Origin: Pirellulaceae bacterium
GTDB lineage: Bacteria > Planctomycetota > Planctomycetia > Pirellulales > Pirellulaceae
DNA length: 32,388 nt
Assembly (NCBI GenBank): GCA_028066335.1
Contig: JALCBQ010000019.1
Coordinates: 1-32,388 of the forward strand
Direction: 5' to 3'
Shown here: positions 7,613 through 15,338 of the stretch, in pieces
Position numbering within the stretch: the first letter of the stretch is position 1
Layout of the letters: each line of letters opens with the position of its first letter
Position numbers and translations under genes: made by a program
The notes under the pieces: model-generated
What the model was told of the DNA's origin: nothing
Database searches by the model: none
The model's input: the letters and a program-made list of their open reading frames with translations, nothing else

Positions 7613-8323
7613 TTAAGCGATTAGTTCTGTTTCCGCAGCGATAACGACCTTGTGCAGTTCTTCTGAAGTCTCTGCCTGACGGAGATCTCCAAGAAAGGCT
7701 TTGTTCCCAATCAAACGACTAAGCCGAGCAAGGGTTTTTAAATGGCCGGCATCGTTCATGGAACAAATTAAAAAAAAGATGTCCGTCAGACTCCCTTTAC
7801 TCCCACCAAAGGGTATCCCCTGATAACTGCGTCCTAGTGCAACAAAAGGATCTCCCAAAATCGACGGTAGGGGGCGACGGGGGTGAAGGAGGGCAATCCC
7901 ACCGTCGAGCGCCGTCGAGTGCAACTTTTCACGGGCGCTGACCGCTTCAATCATTTTGCCGGAATCCCAAAGAAGACCACTCTCGCCACCGAGCTCGACC
8001 ATCTCTTTAATAATTTTTGCAGGGGAACGTGAACGTAACGGAACCTTTACAGAAGCACTCGGCAACATCTCTTCCAATGTTTCAGGATGCTCGCACTCGG
8101 GCATACGGTTTTTTTCGAGGACGACCTCAAGCTTTTCAAGCTCTTGCTCACTACTGACCCCAATACGATCTTCGAGCCAATGATGAATTTCTGCACGTGG
8201 AAAAACCTGTTTTCCACCAACCCTTCGTGTCGGTAAGCCCTCCCGATGAATCAACTGTAAAACCTGCTCCGGAGAGATATGGAGGTACCGAGCCAAGCCA
8301 GAAATGTCAAAATCGTTATCCAT
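7613..8323 (-). CDS. HTH (excisionase-type) plus PTS EIIA (PtsN-like) regulatory protein
   Basis: About 236 residues from the ATG at 8323; a GTG at 8341 would add six. The N-terminal 60 residues look like a MerR/excisionase-type helix-turn-helix (GLARYLHISPEQVLQL then RRVGGKQVFPRAEIHHWL), which often binds DNA. The C-terminal part (about 85-236) matches the fructose/nitrogen-type EIIA domain: STALDGGIALLHPRRP contains the phosphorylatable His at about residue 147, in place of the usual GIAIPH context. No PTS transporter is nearby, so a regulatory role is likely. The two-domain architecture suggests a phosphorylation-responsive regulator. It is the first gene of the minus-strand run that continues with rimO, divergent from the lipoprotein gene. 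Confidence 0.82.
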   Translation of the reverse strand: MDNDFDISGLARYLHISPEQVLQLIHREGLPTRRVGGKQVFPRAEIHHWLEDRIGVSSEQELEKLEVVLEKNRMPECEHPETLEEMLPSASVKVPLRSRSPAKIIKEMVELGGESGLLWDSGKMIEAVSAREKLHSTALDGGIALLHPRRPLPSILGDPFVALGRSYQGIPFGGSKGSLTDIFFLICSMNDAGHLKTLARLSRLIGNKAFLGDLRQAETSEELHKVVIAAETELIA

Positions 8324-8521
8324 AGTCGCCAATATGCTCACAAAAACCAGTACATAATCGAGCTAAAACATTATATTTTGCTCTTTTCCCCCAACCAAGG
8401 GGAGCCTCCAAGATAGCCCTCATTTGCTAAATGGACAATGGCAAATCTCCTCTTTCCCTTTTTCGCTAAACCGGAGAATCCAAATAACCGATACTATTTG
8501 ACATCCACAAAGGAAAATAAC

Positions 8522-8947
8522 ATGGCTCGATATTCTCTCTACATCCCCCTCTTTTGCTCGTTCTTACTCAGTAGCACAACTGGTTGCTCGGTCTCCCTTG
8601 TTCATACCCAAAGCCCCCATTCCTCTGGGCTTATCTCATTCCCAACTTCCAAATGTACCCCCGCAGTCATTGATACTTCTTTATCCTCTCCTTCTAGTCA
8701 AAATGTTCCTGCAGAAATTGACGAAATAGCCGTGGAGACAGTCGGAACCCCCTGTTCCAGAACCTCTTTCATCCAGTGGCCTTTCTCTTTATTGTCCCAG
8801 CGACCCATTTTCCCATACCGAGAAGTTCCGCTAATAGAAATCCACCGATCGAAACCCTTTCAAAATAACACGTTAGGGAATGGAGATTATCCTCCACCAC
8901 CTCATCCTCGATTCCACCCGTTGCCGACTCGCCCCGTTTTTCAATGA
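8522..8947 (+). CDS. Small putative lipoprotein of unknown function
   Basis: A 141-residue protein starting at the ATG at 8522, preceded at 7 nt by AAAGGA, a good ribosome binding site that decides this start over a longer frame beginning at 8438. The N-terminus is a short hydrophobic signal (YSLYIPLFCSFLLSSTTGCS) ending in a Cys, which suggests a type II lipoprotein signal, although Thr at -3 is not the classical Leu. The mature part is rich in Ser, Pro and His and ends with a proline-rich tail (YPPPPHPRFHPLP). I recognise no domain. It is divergent from the HTH-EIIA gene and lies 145 bp before the HtrA-like protease on the same strand, so co-transcription is possible. Confidence 0.6.
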   Translation: MARYSLYIPLFCSFLLSSTTGCSVSLVHTQSPHSSGLISFPTSKCTPAVIDTSLSSPSSQNVPAEIDEIAVETVGTPCSRTSFIQWPFSLLSQRPIFPYREVPLIEIHRSKPFQNNTLGNGDYPPPPHPRFHPLPTRPVFQ

Positions 8948-9092
8948 CGAGATTGCCGATAGGAATTTTGTCGTTTGGTAATTTGTGCCAATTACATCCC
9001 CCCTTCCTCCAGTTTTGATGATCGAATAGCCGATTAGGTCCTTATCCTCTCTGTAGTGCATTTTCTGTTAAACATCACTTGCAAAGAACGAC

Positions 9093-10454
9093 ATGCTCAC
9101 GATTCGACCTTTGACTGCTGGCAACCTCTTTTTTCTGGCACTTGTCACCATTACTGGAAGTCTCCTTTCTGGCAGACTTGATGCGGCTTTGCCAAATGAT
9201 AGAGATGGAGCTCGCAAAACTCCGACCGTTCTTGCTGTCGAGTCCGCTCGGCCCGCTGTCGTCAATATTCAGGGTAAAAAAAGGCGACAAACCTCCAGCC
9301 AAGAAGATCTCAACGGTATGGGGACCGGAGTGATTATCGATAACAGAGGTTACATTGTCACCAATTACCACGTCGTAGAAAACATTAGCGTTCTCGATGT
9401 AACCCTCGCAAATAAATCGACTTATCGTGGACAGCTGGTCGCTTTCGAAAAAGAATCTGACCTTGCGGTTATCAAAATCGATCTAGGTACCGAAAACCTT
9501 CCTCTCCTAAAAATCGGTACTTCACAAGACCTCATGCCAGGTGAGACCGTTATCGCTGTCGGCAACGCCTATGGTTATCAACATACTGTTACAAAAGGGA
9601 TCATCAGCGCCCTCAGTCGAAATGTCCAGGTCAATGAGACCCAATATTATTACAACCTTATTCAAACTGACGCGAGCATCAACCCGGGTAACTCGGGTGG
9701 CCCACTTCTCAATATCAACGGTGAGATGATCGGCCTGAACGTCGCTGTCCGTGTGGGGGCTCAGGGGATCGGTTTTGCAATACCAATTGACAGTGTTATG
9801 GAAAAGGTCGCGAAAATGCTCCACGACCAAAACCAATCTACCCTTTGGCATGGTATCACAGTTAAAACAACCTACCACAAAAACCATCCTCAGGTAATCG
9901 TTCAAGCAATCGAGAAAAACTCGCCAGCCGACCGGGCTGGCCTGAAGTCGGGTGACCTTATTCAGGCTGTCGCAAAACAACCAATTGAAAGTTGTGTCGA
10001 CTTTGAGCGTGCTTTCCTAGGAAAAAGGGCTGGCGATGAGCTCGCCTTGGCCATCCAGCAATCTTCGGGACGCCAAACGACTTATAATATGGTACTCGCC
10101 CAACCGGCTGTTGCCAAAATTTCCCTTGAAGACGAAGTCTGGCAACGCCTTGGTATTCGTTGTGCTGCGATTCCCTCTCAGCAGGTAAAACAACTCAATT
10201 CACAATATCGTGGTGGGCTTCATGTCGTCCGTGTCCGATCTGGTAGCCCTGCAGCAGCCCAAGGGATACAAGTGGGAGATATCCTTGTCGGGCTTCATGT
10301 GTGGGAGACACTCAATTTACAAAACATTAAATATGTAATGCGCCACGATTCGCTTGCCGACATACAACCTCTCAAGTTCTATATTTTGCGAGGTTCCAGT
10401 ACCCTTTACGGCCATCTAAAATTAGCAAATGCCACAGTCGTTACGAATCGGTAA
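9093..10454 (+). CDS. HtrA/DegP-family periplasmic serine protease with two PDZ domains
   Basis: A 453-residue secreted protease. The N-terminus (residues 1-31) is a signal peptide with core FFLALVTITGSLLSG, placing it in the periplasm. The trypsin-like domain has His93 (TNYHVV), Asp123 (ESDLAVIKI) and Ser201 (NPGNSGGPLL), so the catalytic triad is intact. Two PDZ domains follow, about 254-340 (NSPADRAGLKSGDLI) and 350-445 (GSPAAAQGIQVGDILVG). This is the DegP/DegQ arrangement used for quality control of envelope proteins. The ATG at 9093 lacks a clear Shine-Dalgarno. A gap of 113 bp separates it from thiL. Which of the DegP, DegQ or DegS roles it fills cannot be told; two PDZ domains argue against DegS. 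Confidence 0.92.
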   Translation: MLTIRPLTAGNLFFLALVTITGSLLSGRLDAALPNDRDGARKTPTVLAVESARPAVVNIQGKKRRQTSSQEDLNGMGTGVIIDNRGYIVTNYHVVENISVLDVTLANKSTYRGQLVAFEKESDLAVIKIDLGTENLPLLKIGTSQDLMPGETVIAVGNAYGYQHTVTKGIISALSRNVQVNETQYYYNLIQTDASINPGNSGGPLLNINGEMIGLNVAVRVGAQGIGFAIPIDSVMEKVAKMLHDQNQSTLWHGITVKTTYHKNHPQVIVQAIEKNSPADRAGLKSGDLIQAVAKQPIESCVDFERAFLGKRAGDELALAIQQSSGRQTTYNMVLAQPAVAKISLEDEVWQRLGIRCAAIPSQQVKQLNSQYRGGLHVVRVRSGSPAAAQGIQVGDILVGLHVWETLNLQNIKYVMRHDSLADIQPLKFYILRGSSTLYGHLKLANATVVTNR

Positions 10455-10567
10455 TGGTTCTCTTAACCTTAATGGCCCTTCTTTACCTCTTCCTTTCTTA
10501 ACCCTTCTCTATCTGAAGGTTACTTGGGGGCTTGCCGATAGTACTATTTTCTAGCTTAATATAGCGT

Positions 10568-11641
10568 ATGGAAAATGACTTTACCTCATGGCTGGCGGAG
10601 AATTTTTCTCCTGCAAACGATAAGACGATCCTCGGCATCGGGGATGATGCTGCGCTTTTAGCCTCTCCCTCTGAACCAAACCCGCCAACTACCTCAAGCC
10701 TTCTACCAAGGGAGCAACAGCTCACCGTTGTTTCGACCGACCTTCTTTCCGACAAGGTCGATTTTCTCGTTAAAGATATCTCACCTGTTGCGATCGGTTA
10801 CAAGGCAGCCTCCGTAAGTCTAAGCGACATCGCTGCAATGGGGGCGTTACCACTTTCAATGACTGTTGCCATTGCTCTTGAGAAAAAGAACTCCAGCCCT
10901 CCTTTCAATTCCAACCGAAAAACTGACCAAGGTTCCAACGGTACCCCTATTCAAGACCTCAATTTTGCCAAAGAGATCTACACCGGTATTAAAGAATCGC
11001 TTCGTCCCTTTGGGGTCGACCTCGTAGGAGGCGACACCAACTATCACTACGGACCACTGACCATTTGCACGACAGCCATAGGGACAGTCTCTTCAAAGAA
11101 CGTCTGGAGACGCAGTGGTGCCCAAAAAGGTGACCTGCTCGTCGTTACTGGTCGGCTCGGTGGCTCACTACTTGGACACCACCTGAATTTTCGGCCACGT
11201 GTTGCCGAGGCAACAAGAATTGCACAAACTACGAACATTCATGCGGCCATAGATATTAGCGATGGGCTAGCGATCGACACTAGCCGTTTGGCGACAGCTA
11301 GCCACCTTGGTGCAGTTTTGGACCTTTCAAAAATTCCTGTTTCCGACAGTGCAGTTTTACTTTCCAGACAAATATCGACCATGTCCGTTGTTGACCCTCA
11401 AAAAGGGAAGGGAGCCATTGAGCATGCCCTCTACGACGGTGAAGACTTTGAGCTGTTACTCGCTCTTTCCCCCGACTCAGCCGAAGACCTCTTTACCAAA
11501 CTCGCAAATGAAATTCCATTAACCACTATCGGATATTTCACCGATCGACCTGGCCTATGGGAAGGCCGACTCGACGAACAAAACTGTTCGAAAAAAGAGT
11601 TGGCCCCTTTACCCATTGATGGATTCCTCCATTCCCTATAG
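10568..11641 (+). CDS. thiL: Thiamine-monophosphate kinase
   Basis: A 357-residue ATP-dependent kinase that converts thiamine monophosphate to thiamine diphosphate. Family marks: GIGDDAALL (23-31), VSTDLLSD (about residues 55-62), VGGDTNYHYG, DISDGLAIDTSRLA and YDGEDFELLLAL, all metal- or substrate-binding segments of the PurM/ThiL fold. Two stretches (about 33-50 and 110-130) look like small lineage-specific insertions rich in Ser, Asn and Pro. The ATG at 10568 is preceded only 5 nt upstream by a TAATAT -10-like box and no Shine-Dalgarno, so the transcript may be leaderless or nearly so. tsaE follows 62 bp downstream on the same strand. Confidence 0.94.
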   Translation: MENDFTSWLAENFSPANDKTILGIGDDAALLASPSEPNPPTTSSLLPREQQLTVVSTDLLSDKVDFLVKDISPVAIGYKAASVSLSDIAAMGALPLSMTVAIALEKKNSSPPFNSNRKTDQGSNGTPIQDLNFAKEIYTGIKESLRPFGVDLVGGDTNYHYGPLTICTTAIGTVSSKNVWRRSGAQKGDLLVVTGRLGGSLLGHHLNFRPRVAEATRIAQTTNIHAAIDISDGLAIDTSRLATASHLGAVLDLSKIPVSDSAVLLSRQISTMSVVDPQKGKGAIEHALYDGEDFELLLALSPDSAEDLFTKLANEIPLTTIGYFTDRPGLWEGRLDEQNCSKKELAPLPIDGFLHSL

Positions 11642-11703
11642 TGATCCGTTTTCAAAATATCCCTTGACTCTCTCCTATTTCTCTTTCTCATAGATTCCTA
11701 ACC

Positions 11704-12225
11704 ATGCCGACTTTTTACCTCTCCTCTCTTTCTGAGACCGAACAATTAGCAACCTCGCTCGCAACTGTTCTTACCGAGCCAAAGGAGGCCCCTGTTCAAG
11801 GCATAACGATCGCTCTCAGTGGAACGTTAGGAGCTGGCAAGACACAGTTCGTCAAGTTTTTGGCAAAGGCACTCCATGTGCCTAGTGACCAAATTACCAG
11901 CCCTACATTTGTTTTAGCCCAAACGTACCACGGAAGCCGGAAGCTCGTCCATCTTGATACATACCGACTACGTGACGAAGAAGAATTTCTGGAATTAGGA
12001 GTTGAAGAGTTTTTTGAGAGTGAGGCGATCGTACTGATCGAATGGGCCGAAAAAGTCGCCGCGTGCCTGCCAGAAGACCACCTCGCCCTTACGATTGACC
12101 TTCTCTCTCCCACCCGGCGTGCTTTTCAATGGACAAGCCACGGTAAACATAGCGGTGACCTACTAAAACGTCTTTGCGATCAGTTCATCCAAGATGGCTT
12201 TGAAGAAGACTCGACAAAAGAGTAA
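11704..12225 (+). CDS. tsaE: tRNA threonylcarbamoyladenosine biosynthesis ATPase TsaE
   Basis: A 173-residue P-loop ATPase needed, with TsaB and TsaD, for the t6A modification of ANN-decoding tRNAs. The Walker A motif is GTLGAGKT (40-47), followed by the family segments SPTFVLAQTY and HLDTYRL, and the LIEWAEKV segment. The length (usually 150-160) is slightly long because of a C-terminal tail. It lies 62 bp after thiL on the same strand, and that association is also seen in other bacteria. A TTGACT (11664-11669) lies in the gap but lacks a convincing -10, so separate transcription is uncertain. TsaB and TsaD are not in the window. Confidence 0.94.
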   Translation: MPTFYLSSLSETEQLATSLATVLTEPKEAPVQGITIALSGTLGAGKTQFVKFLAKALHVPSDQITSPTFVLAQTYHGSRKLVHLDTYRLRDEEEFLELGVEEFFESEAIVLIEWAEKVAACLPEDHLALTIDLLSPTRRAFQWTSHGKHSGDLLKRLCDQFIQDGFEEDSTKE

Positions 12226-12310
12226 AAATCTCTTAGCGATGCTGGTCAACAGAATCGAGTCAATGAATACCCTTTCATATTGATGCACCAGAGACTTTTA
12301 TCGGAAAAGT

Positions 12311-13702
12311 TTACAAGATAAATCGGCTAAGATCTTCGTCGTCAGCGATTTCATCGAGCCGCTCACGAACATATCCTTCATTGATCGTTACAGTACCAAG
12401 GGACATTTCGGGCGACTCAAAACTTAACTCTTCAAGCAACCGCTCCATAATTGTATGAAGACGTCTGGCCCCAATATTTTGGGTACTACGGTTAACCTTA
12501 AAAGCAAACTCGGCTAAAAGATCGACTGCCTCATCAGTAAACTCGACAGTAATATTTTCAGTACCGATAAGTGCGCGGTACTGTTGGGTCAGTGAATTTT
12601 TCGGCTCTTTCAAGATACGAATAAAATCATCTTTGGTAAGATCGAAAAGTTCGACCCGAATTGGAAATCGTCCTTGCAGCTCTGGCATGAGGTCGCTCGG
12701 TGCTGACCGGTGAAAGGCACCTGCTGCAATAAATAGTACATGATCGGTCTGAATGTAACCATACTTTGTCTGGACAGTCGTCCCTTCAACAATTGGTAGA
12801 AGGTCGCGCTGCACCCCTTGGCGAGAAACATCGGCCCCCTTGCTATCGGCTGCTGAAACTTTGTCGATCTCATCAAGAAAAATAATACCTGTATTCTCGG
12901 CAAGTTCGATCGCTTTGGAATTGATTTTGTCGGTATCTAGGAGTGCTTCACACTCTTGTTCGAACAAGACCTTTTCAGCCTCTTTTACGGTAAGCTCTCG
13001 CCGAACACTCGTTTTTGGCATGAATTTTTCAAGCATTCCTTGAAAATCCATATCCATTTGGTCCCCTCCCATAGATCCCATCATCACTGGAGCCACTTTT
13101 TGCTCTGTTTTTAACTCGACCACCCGATGATCAAGCTCACCCGCACGTAACATTCCTCGCATTTTTTCACGGGCACGTCGATTCGATTCAACTTCTGAAA
13201 CCTGCCCCTCCTCTCTAGTATCTTCAAAAGTCGTTGCCATCGACTCGTAAGCATGAGGTGTCGGTGGTACCAACAGATCGAGAATTTTTTCTTCAGCCCG
13301 CTCCTTGGCCTCCTGTTCAACCACCACCCGCTCTTGTTGCCGTACAATACCAATTGCATTTTCAACGAGTTCTCGAATCATACTCTCGACATCTCGTCCA
13401 TAGTAACCGACTTCGGTATATTTGGTCGCTTCAACCTTGATAAAAGGGGCATTACATAATTTGGCCAGGCGACGGGCGATTTCTGTCTTGCCAACACCCG
13501 TAGGGCCAACCATGAGGATATTTTTAGGAGTGATCTCTTTTTGTAGCTCCTCAGATAATTGTTGTCGCCGCCATCGGTTTCGCACAGCGATTGCTGCCGC
13601 CCTTTTTGCATCGTCTTGTCCAACAATATTTTTATTGAGTTCCTCCACAATAGCTCGTGGAGTCAGGTTTGCTACCGAATTTTGGCTTGAATTTTTTGTC
13701 AT
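12311..13702 (-). CDS. hslU: ATP-dependent protease ATPase subunit HslU
   Basis: A 463-residue AAA+ unfoldase that feeds substrates to HslV in the cytoplasmic ClpQY protease. The Walker A motif is GPTGVGKT (66-73), Walker B is IIFLDEIDKV (about 273-283), and the HslU signature NIGARRLHTIMERLLE lies near the C-terminus. An intermediate I-domain of variable sequence lies between about 110 and 260, here with a Gly/Met-rich MMGSMGGDQMDMDFQGM patch. The C-terminus DDEDLSRFIL ends in a hydrophobic pair that docks into HslV in the family. The ATG at 13702 is preceded by TATAAA 3 nt away and no Shine-Dalgarno. It is the second gene after hslV, 85 bp downstream of it. Confidence 0.96.
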   Translation of the reverse strand: MTKNSSQNSVANLTPRAIVEELNKNIVGQDDAKRAAAIAVRNRWRRQQLSEELQKEITPKNILMVGPTGVGKTEIARRLAKLCNAPFIKVEATKYTEVGYYGRDVESMIRELVENAIGIVRQQERVVVEQEAKERAEEKILDLLVPPTPHAYESMATTFEDTREEGQVSEVESNRRAREKMRGMLRAGELDHRVVELKTEQKVAPVMMGSMGGDQMDMDFQGMLEKFMPKTSVRRELTVKEAEKVLFEQECEALLDTDKINSKAIELAENTGIIFLDEIDKVSAADSKGADVSRQGVQRDLLPIVEGTTVQTKYGYIQTDHVLFIAAGAFHRSAPSDLMPELQGRFPIRVELFDLTKDDFIRILKEPKNSLTQQYRALIGTENITVEFTDEAVDLLAEFAFKVNRSTQNIGARRLHTIMERLLEELSFESPEMSLGTVTINEGYVRERLDEIADDEDLSRFIL

Positions 13703-13787
13703 CAGTTTATATTCAAAAAAGAAAATTCTCTAAAGGGCCAACGCAACGTCGAAAAATCAAAGAGGCAATATCTGATTTTTCAAAACA

Positions 13788-14330
13788 TTATTCGCAGGGG
13801 AGCTCTTCGACCGTAATACTGCCGTTGGTATAGATACAAATATCACCGGCGATTGTTAAGGCCTCTTTAACCATTTCTGCAGCAGAAAGTTGAGAGTGTT
13901 TTTTGAGCCCTCGTGCTGCTGCCACCGCATAGTCTCCACCCGAACCAATTCCAAGGACGCCATCCGTTGGGCTAATGACATCACCTGTACCACTGACCAA
14001 GAGCATATTTTTTGAATCGATAGCAACGAGCAGTGCCTCAAGCCGGCGTAAGGCGCGATCGGTCCGCCACTCTTTAGCGAGTTCGGTAGCAGCCTTTGGC
14101 ATGTTTTGGGGATAATCTTTGAGTTTTTCTTCAAATCGCTCGAGCAATGAAAATGCATCAGCCGCCCCACCAGCAAAGCCACAGACCACTTTTCCATCTA
14201 AGAGTTTACGGATTTTGGTCGCATCGGCTTTTACGACCGAATTACCTAGGGTGACTTGACCATCACCACCAATGGCGACGTGCCCCTTGTGTCGAATCGC
14301 CAAGATCGTCGTTGCGCGTAGCTTTGGCAT
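13788..14330 (-). CDS. hslV: ATP-dependent protease peptidase subunit HslV
   Basis: A 180-residue N-terminal threonine protease, the peptidase part of HslUV. The sequence opens MPKLRATTILAIRH, so the catalytic Thr is Thr7 and removal of a six-residue leader is needed for activity, as in several families that carry a short extension. The family blocks GDGQVTLGN, CGFAGGAADAF and IGSGGDYAVAAA are present. The ATG at 14330 has GAAGA-like purines upstream and no strong ribosome binding site. It is the first gene of the hslVU pair, divergent from the isochorismatase-fold gene across about 254 bp. Confidence 0.96.
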   Translation of the reverse strand: MPKLRATTILAIRHKGHVAIGGDGQVTLGNSVVKADATKIRKLLDGKVVCGFAGGAADAFSLLERFEEKLKDYPQNMPKAATELAKEWRTDRALRRLEALLVAIDSKNMLLVSGTGDVISPTDGVLGIGSGGDYAVAAARGLKKHSQLSAAEMVKEALTIAGDICIYTNGSITVEELPCE

Positions 14331-14584
14331 TCTGTCTTCTTCTTAAAAAATCAGTGAAACGAATCTACCAGACCAACCCAAATTGTGGTGCCCAAAAAAC
14401 TATCTGACAAGCCATCTTTTAGCAAATGCAAAAATTTCTTTACAACTGATCGGGTTCTTTTAGAGGGCGACTATTCCTTGTGGATAAAATCAGGTACGAT
14501 AAAGCTTGATCTGATTATTCTTTAACAAGGAACTCGTTACCTTTTCGGCGATCTAGCCGGCTCCTCTTTTTTTGAGAAAATAGC

Positions 14585-15175
14585 GTGGAAGATTATAATT
14601 TTAGCCGGTCACCAGAGATCATGACCCGTCAAGATACGGCCCTGCTCGTTATTGATATGCAAGGAAAGTTAACCTCTCTCGTTCAGAATGATCAAACCAT
14701 TCTGTGGAACATTGTCCGGCTTCTCGAGGGAGCAAAGGCCCTCGGACTTCCCATTGTGGGAACGGAACAATATCCTCAAGGACTCGGTGGAACGGTCGAC
14801 CCTATTAAGCCACATCTCGAAATGATTGAGGAAAAATCGTCTTTTAGCTGCGTCACTTGCGAACGCCTGCTGACAACTTTGCAAGAAAAGGAGATCAACA
14901 AAATCCTGCTTTGTGGTATTGAAGCCCATGTCTGTGTGCTACAGTCGGCCCTTGATCTAATGAGTAATGGTTTTCGGCTCTATATACCTATTGACGCTGT
15001 AGGTTCACGAAATCTTCTTGACTTTAAAACAGCACTACGTCGGATGGAAAACTGCGGGGCAACATTAACGTCAACCGAAGCAGCTCTGTTCGAATGGTGT
15101 GAATTCTCGAATATTCCAGAATTCAAAACAGTGAGTAACCTTGTCAAACAGACAGACCCTTCCAAGCAGACTTAG
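14585..15175 (+). CDS. Isochorismatase-family cysteine hydrolase
   Basis: A 196-residue member of the isochorismatase/nicotinamidase fold. The catalytic triad is visible: Asp24 (VIDMQGKL), Lys84 (EEKSSFSC) and Cys117 (GIEAHVCVLQ). The usual cis-peptide precedes the nucleophile in the CGIEAHVC segment. It resembles the YcaC/YecD-type hydrolases rather than pncA; the substrate is unknown. The start is GTG at 14585, which keeps the N-terminal SRSPEIM segment I recall from planctomycete relatives; an internal ATG at 14621 is the alternative. No neighbour gives a pathway hint. It ends about 50 bp before a bidirectional terminator shared with the pil block. Confidence 0.88.
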   Translation: MEDYNFSRSPEIMTRQDTALLVIDMQGKLTSLVQNDQTILWNIVRLLEGAKALGLPIVGTEQYPQGLGGTVDPIKPHLEMIEEKSSFSCVTCERLLTTLQEKEINKILLCGIEAHVCVLQSALDLMSNGFRLYIPIDAVGSRNLLDFKTALRRMENCGATLTSTEAALFEWCEFSNIPEFKTVSNLVKQTDPSKQT

Positions 15176-15223
15176 AAACACTCAAGAAAAACCTGAACGA
15201 TAACCTATTGAAGAACCCTCTGC

Positions 15224-15260
15224 AAAAAAAGAGCCCTCTTCAATAAAGAGGACTCCTTTT
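15224..15260. terminator. Bidirectional intrinsic terminator between the isochorismatase and pil genes
   Basis: GAGCCCTCTT (15231-15240) pairs with AAGAGGACTC (15246-15255), with one internal C/A mismatch and a CAATA loop. On the minus strand the stem is followed by seven T (A run at 15224-15230), a good Rho-independent signal for the pilM block ending at 15339. On the plus strand a shorter T4 tract follows and can serve the isochorismatase gene. Confidence 0.8.
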
Positions 15261-15338
15261 ATAAATCGATTGGTAAATCCGCCATTTGGTTTGACGACAG
15301 AAGGTATCTTCGCTAACAACTTCTTAAACATCCAGATG

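Noticed and set aside
8438..8521. Longer start for the small lipoprotein
   Set aside because: The ATG at 8522 has a good ribosome binding site and begins the signal peptide directly; the extension would bury it.
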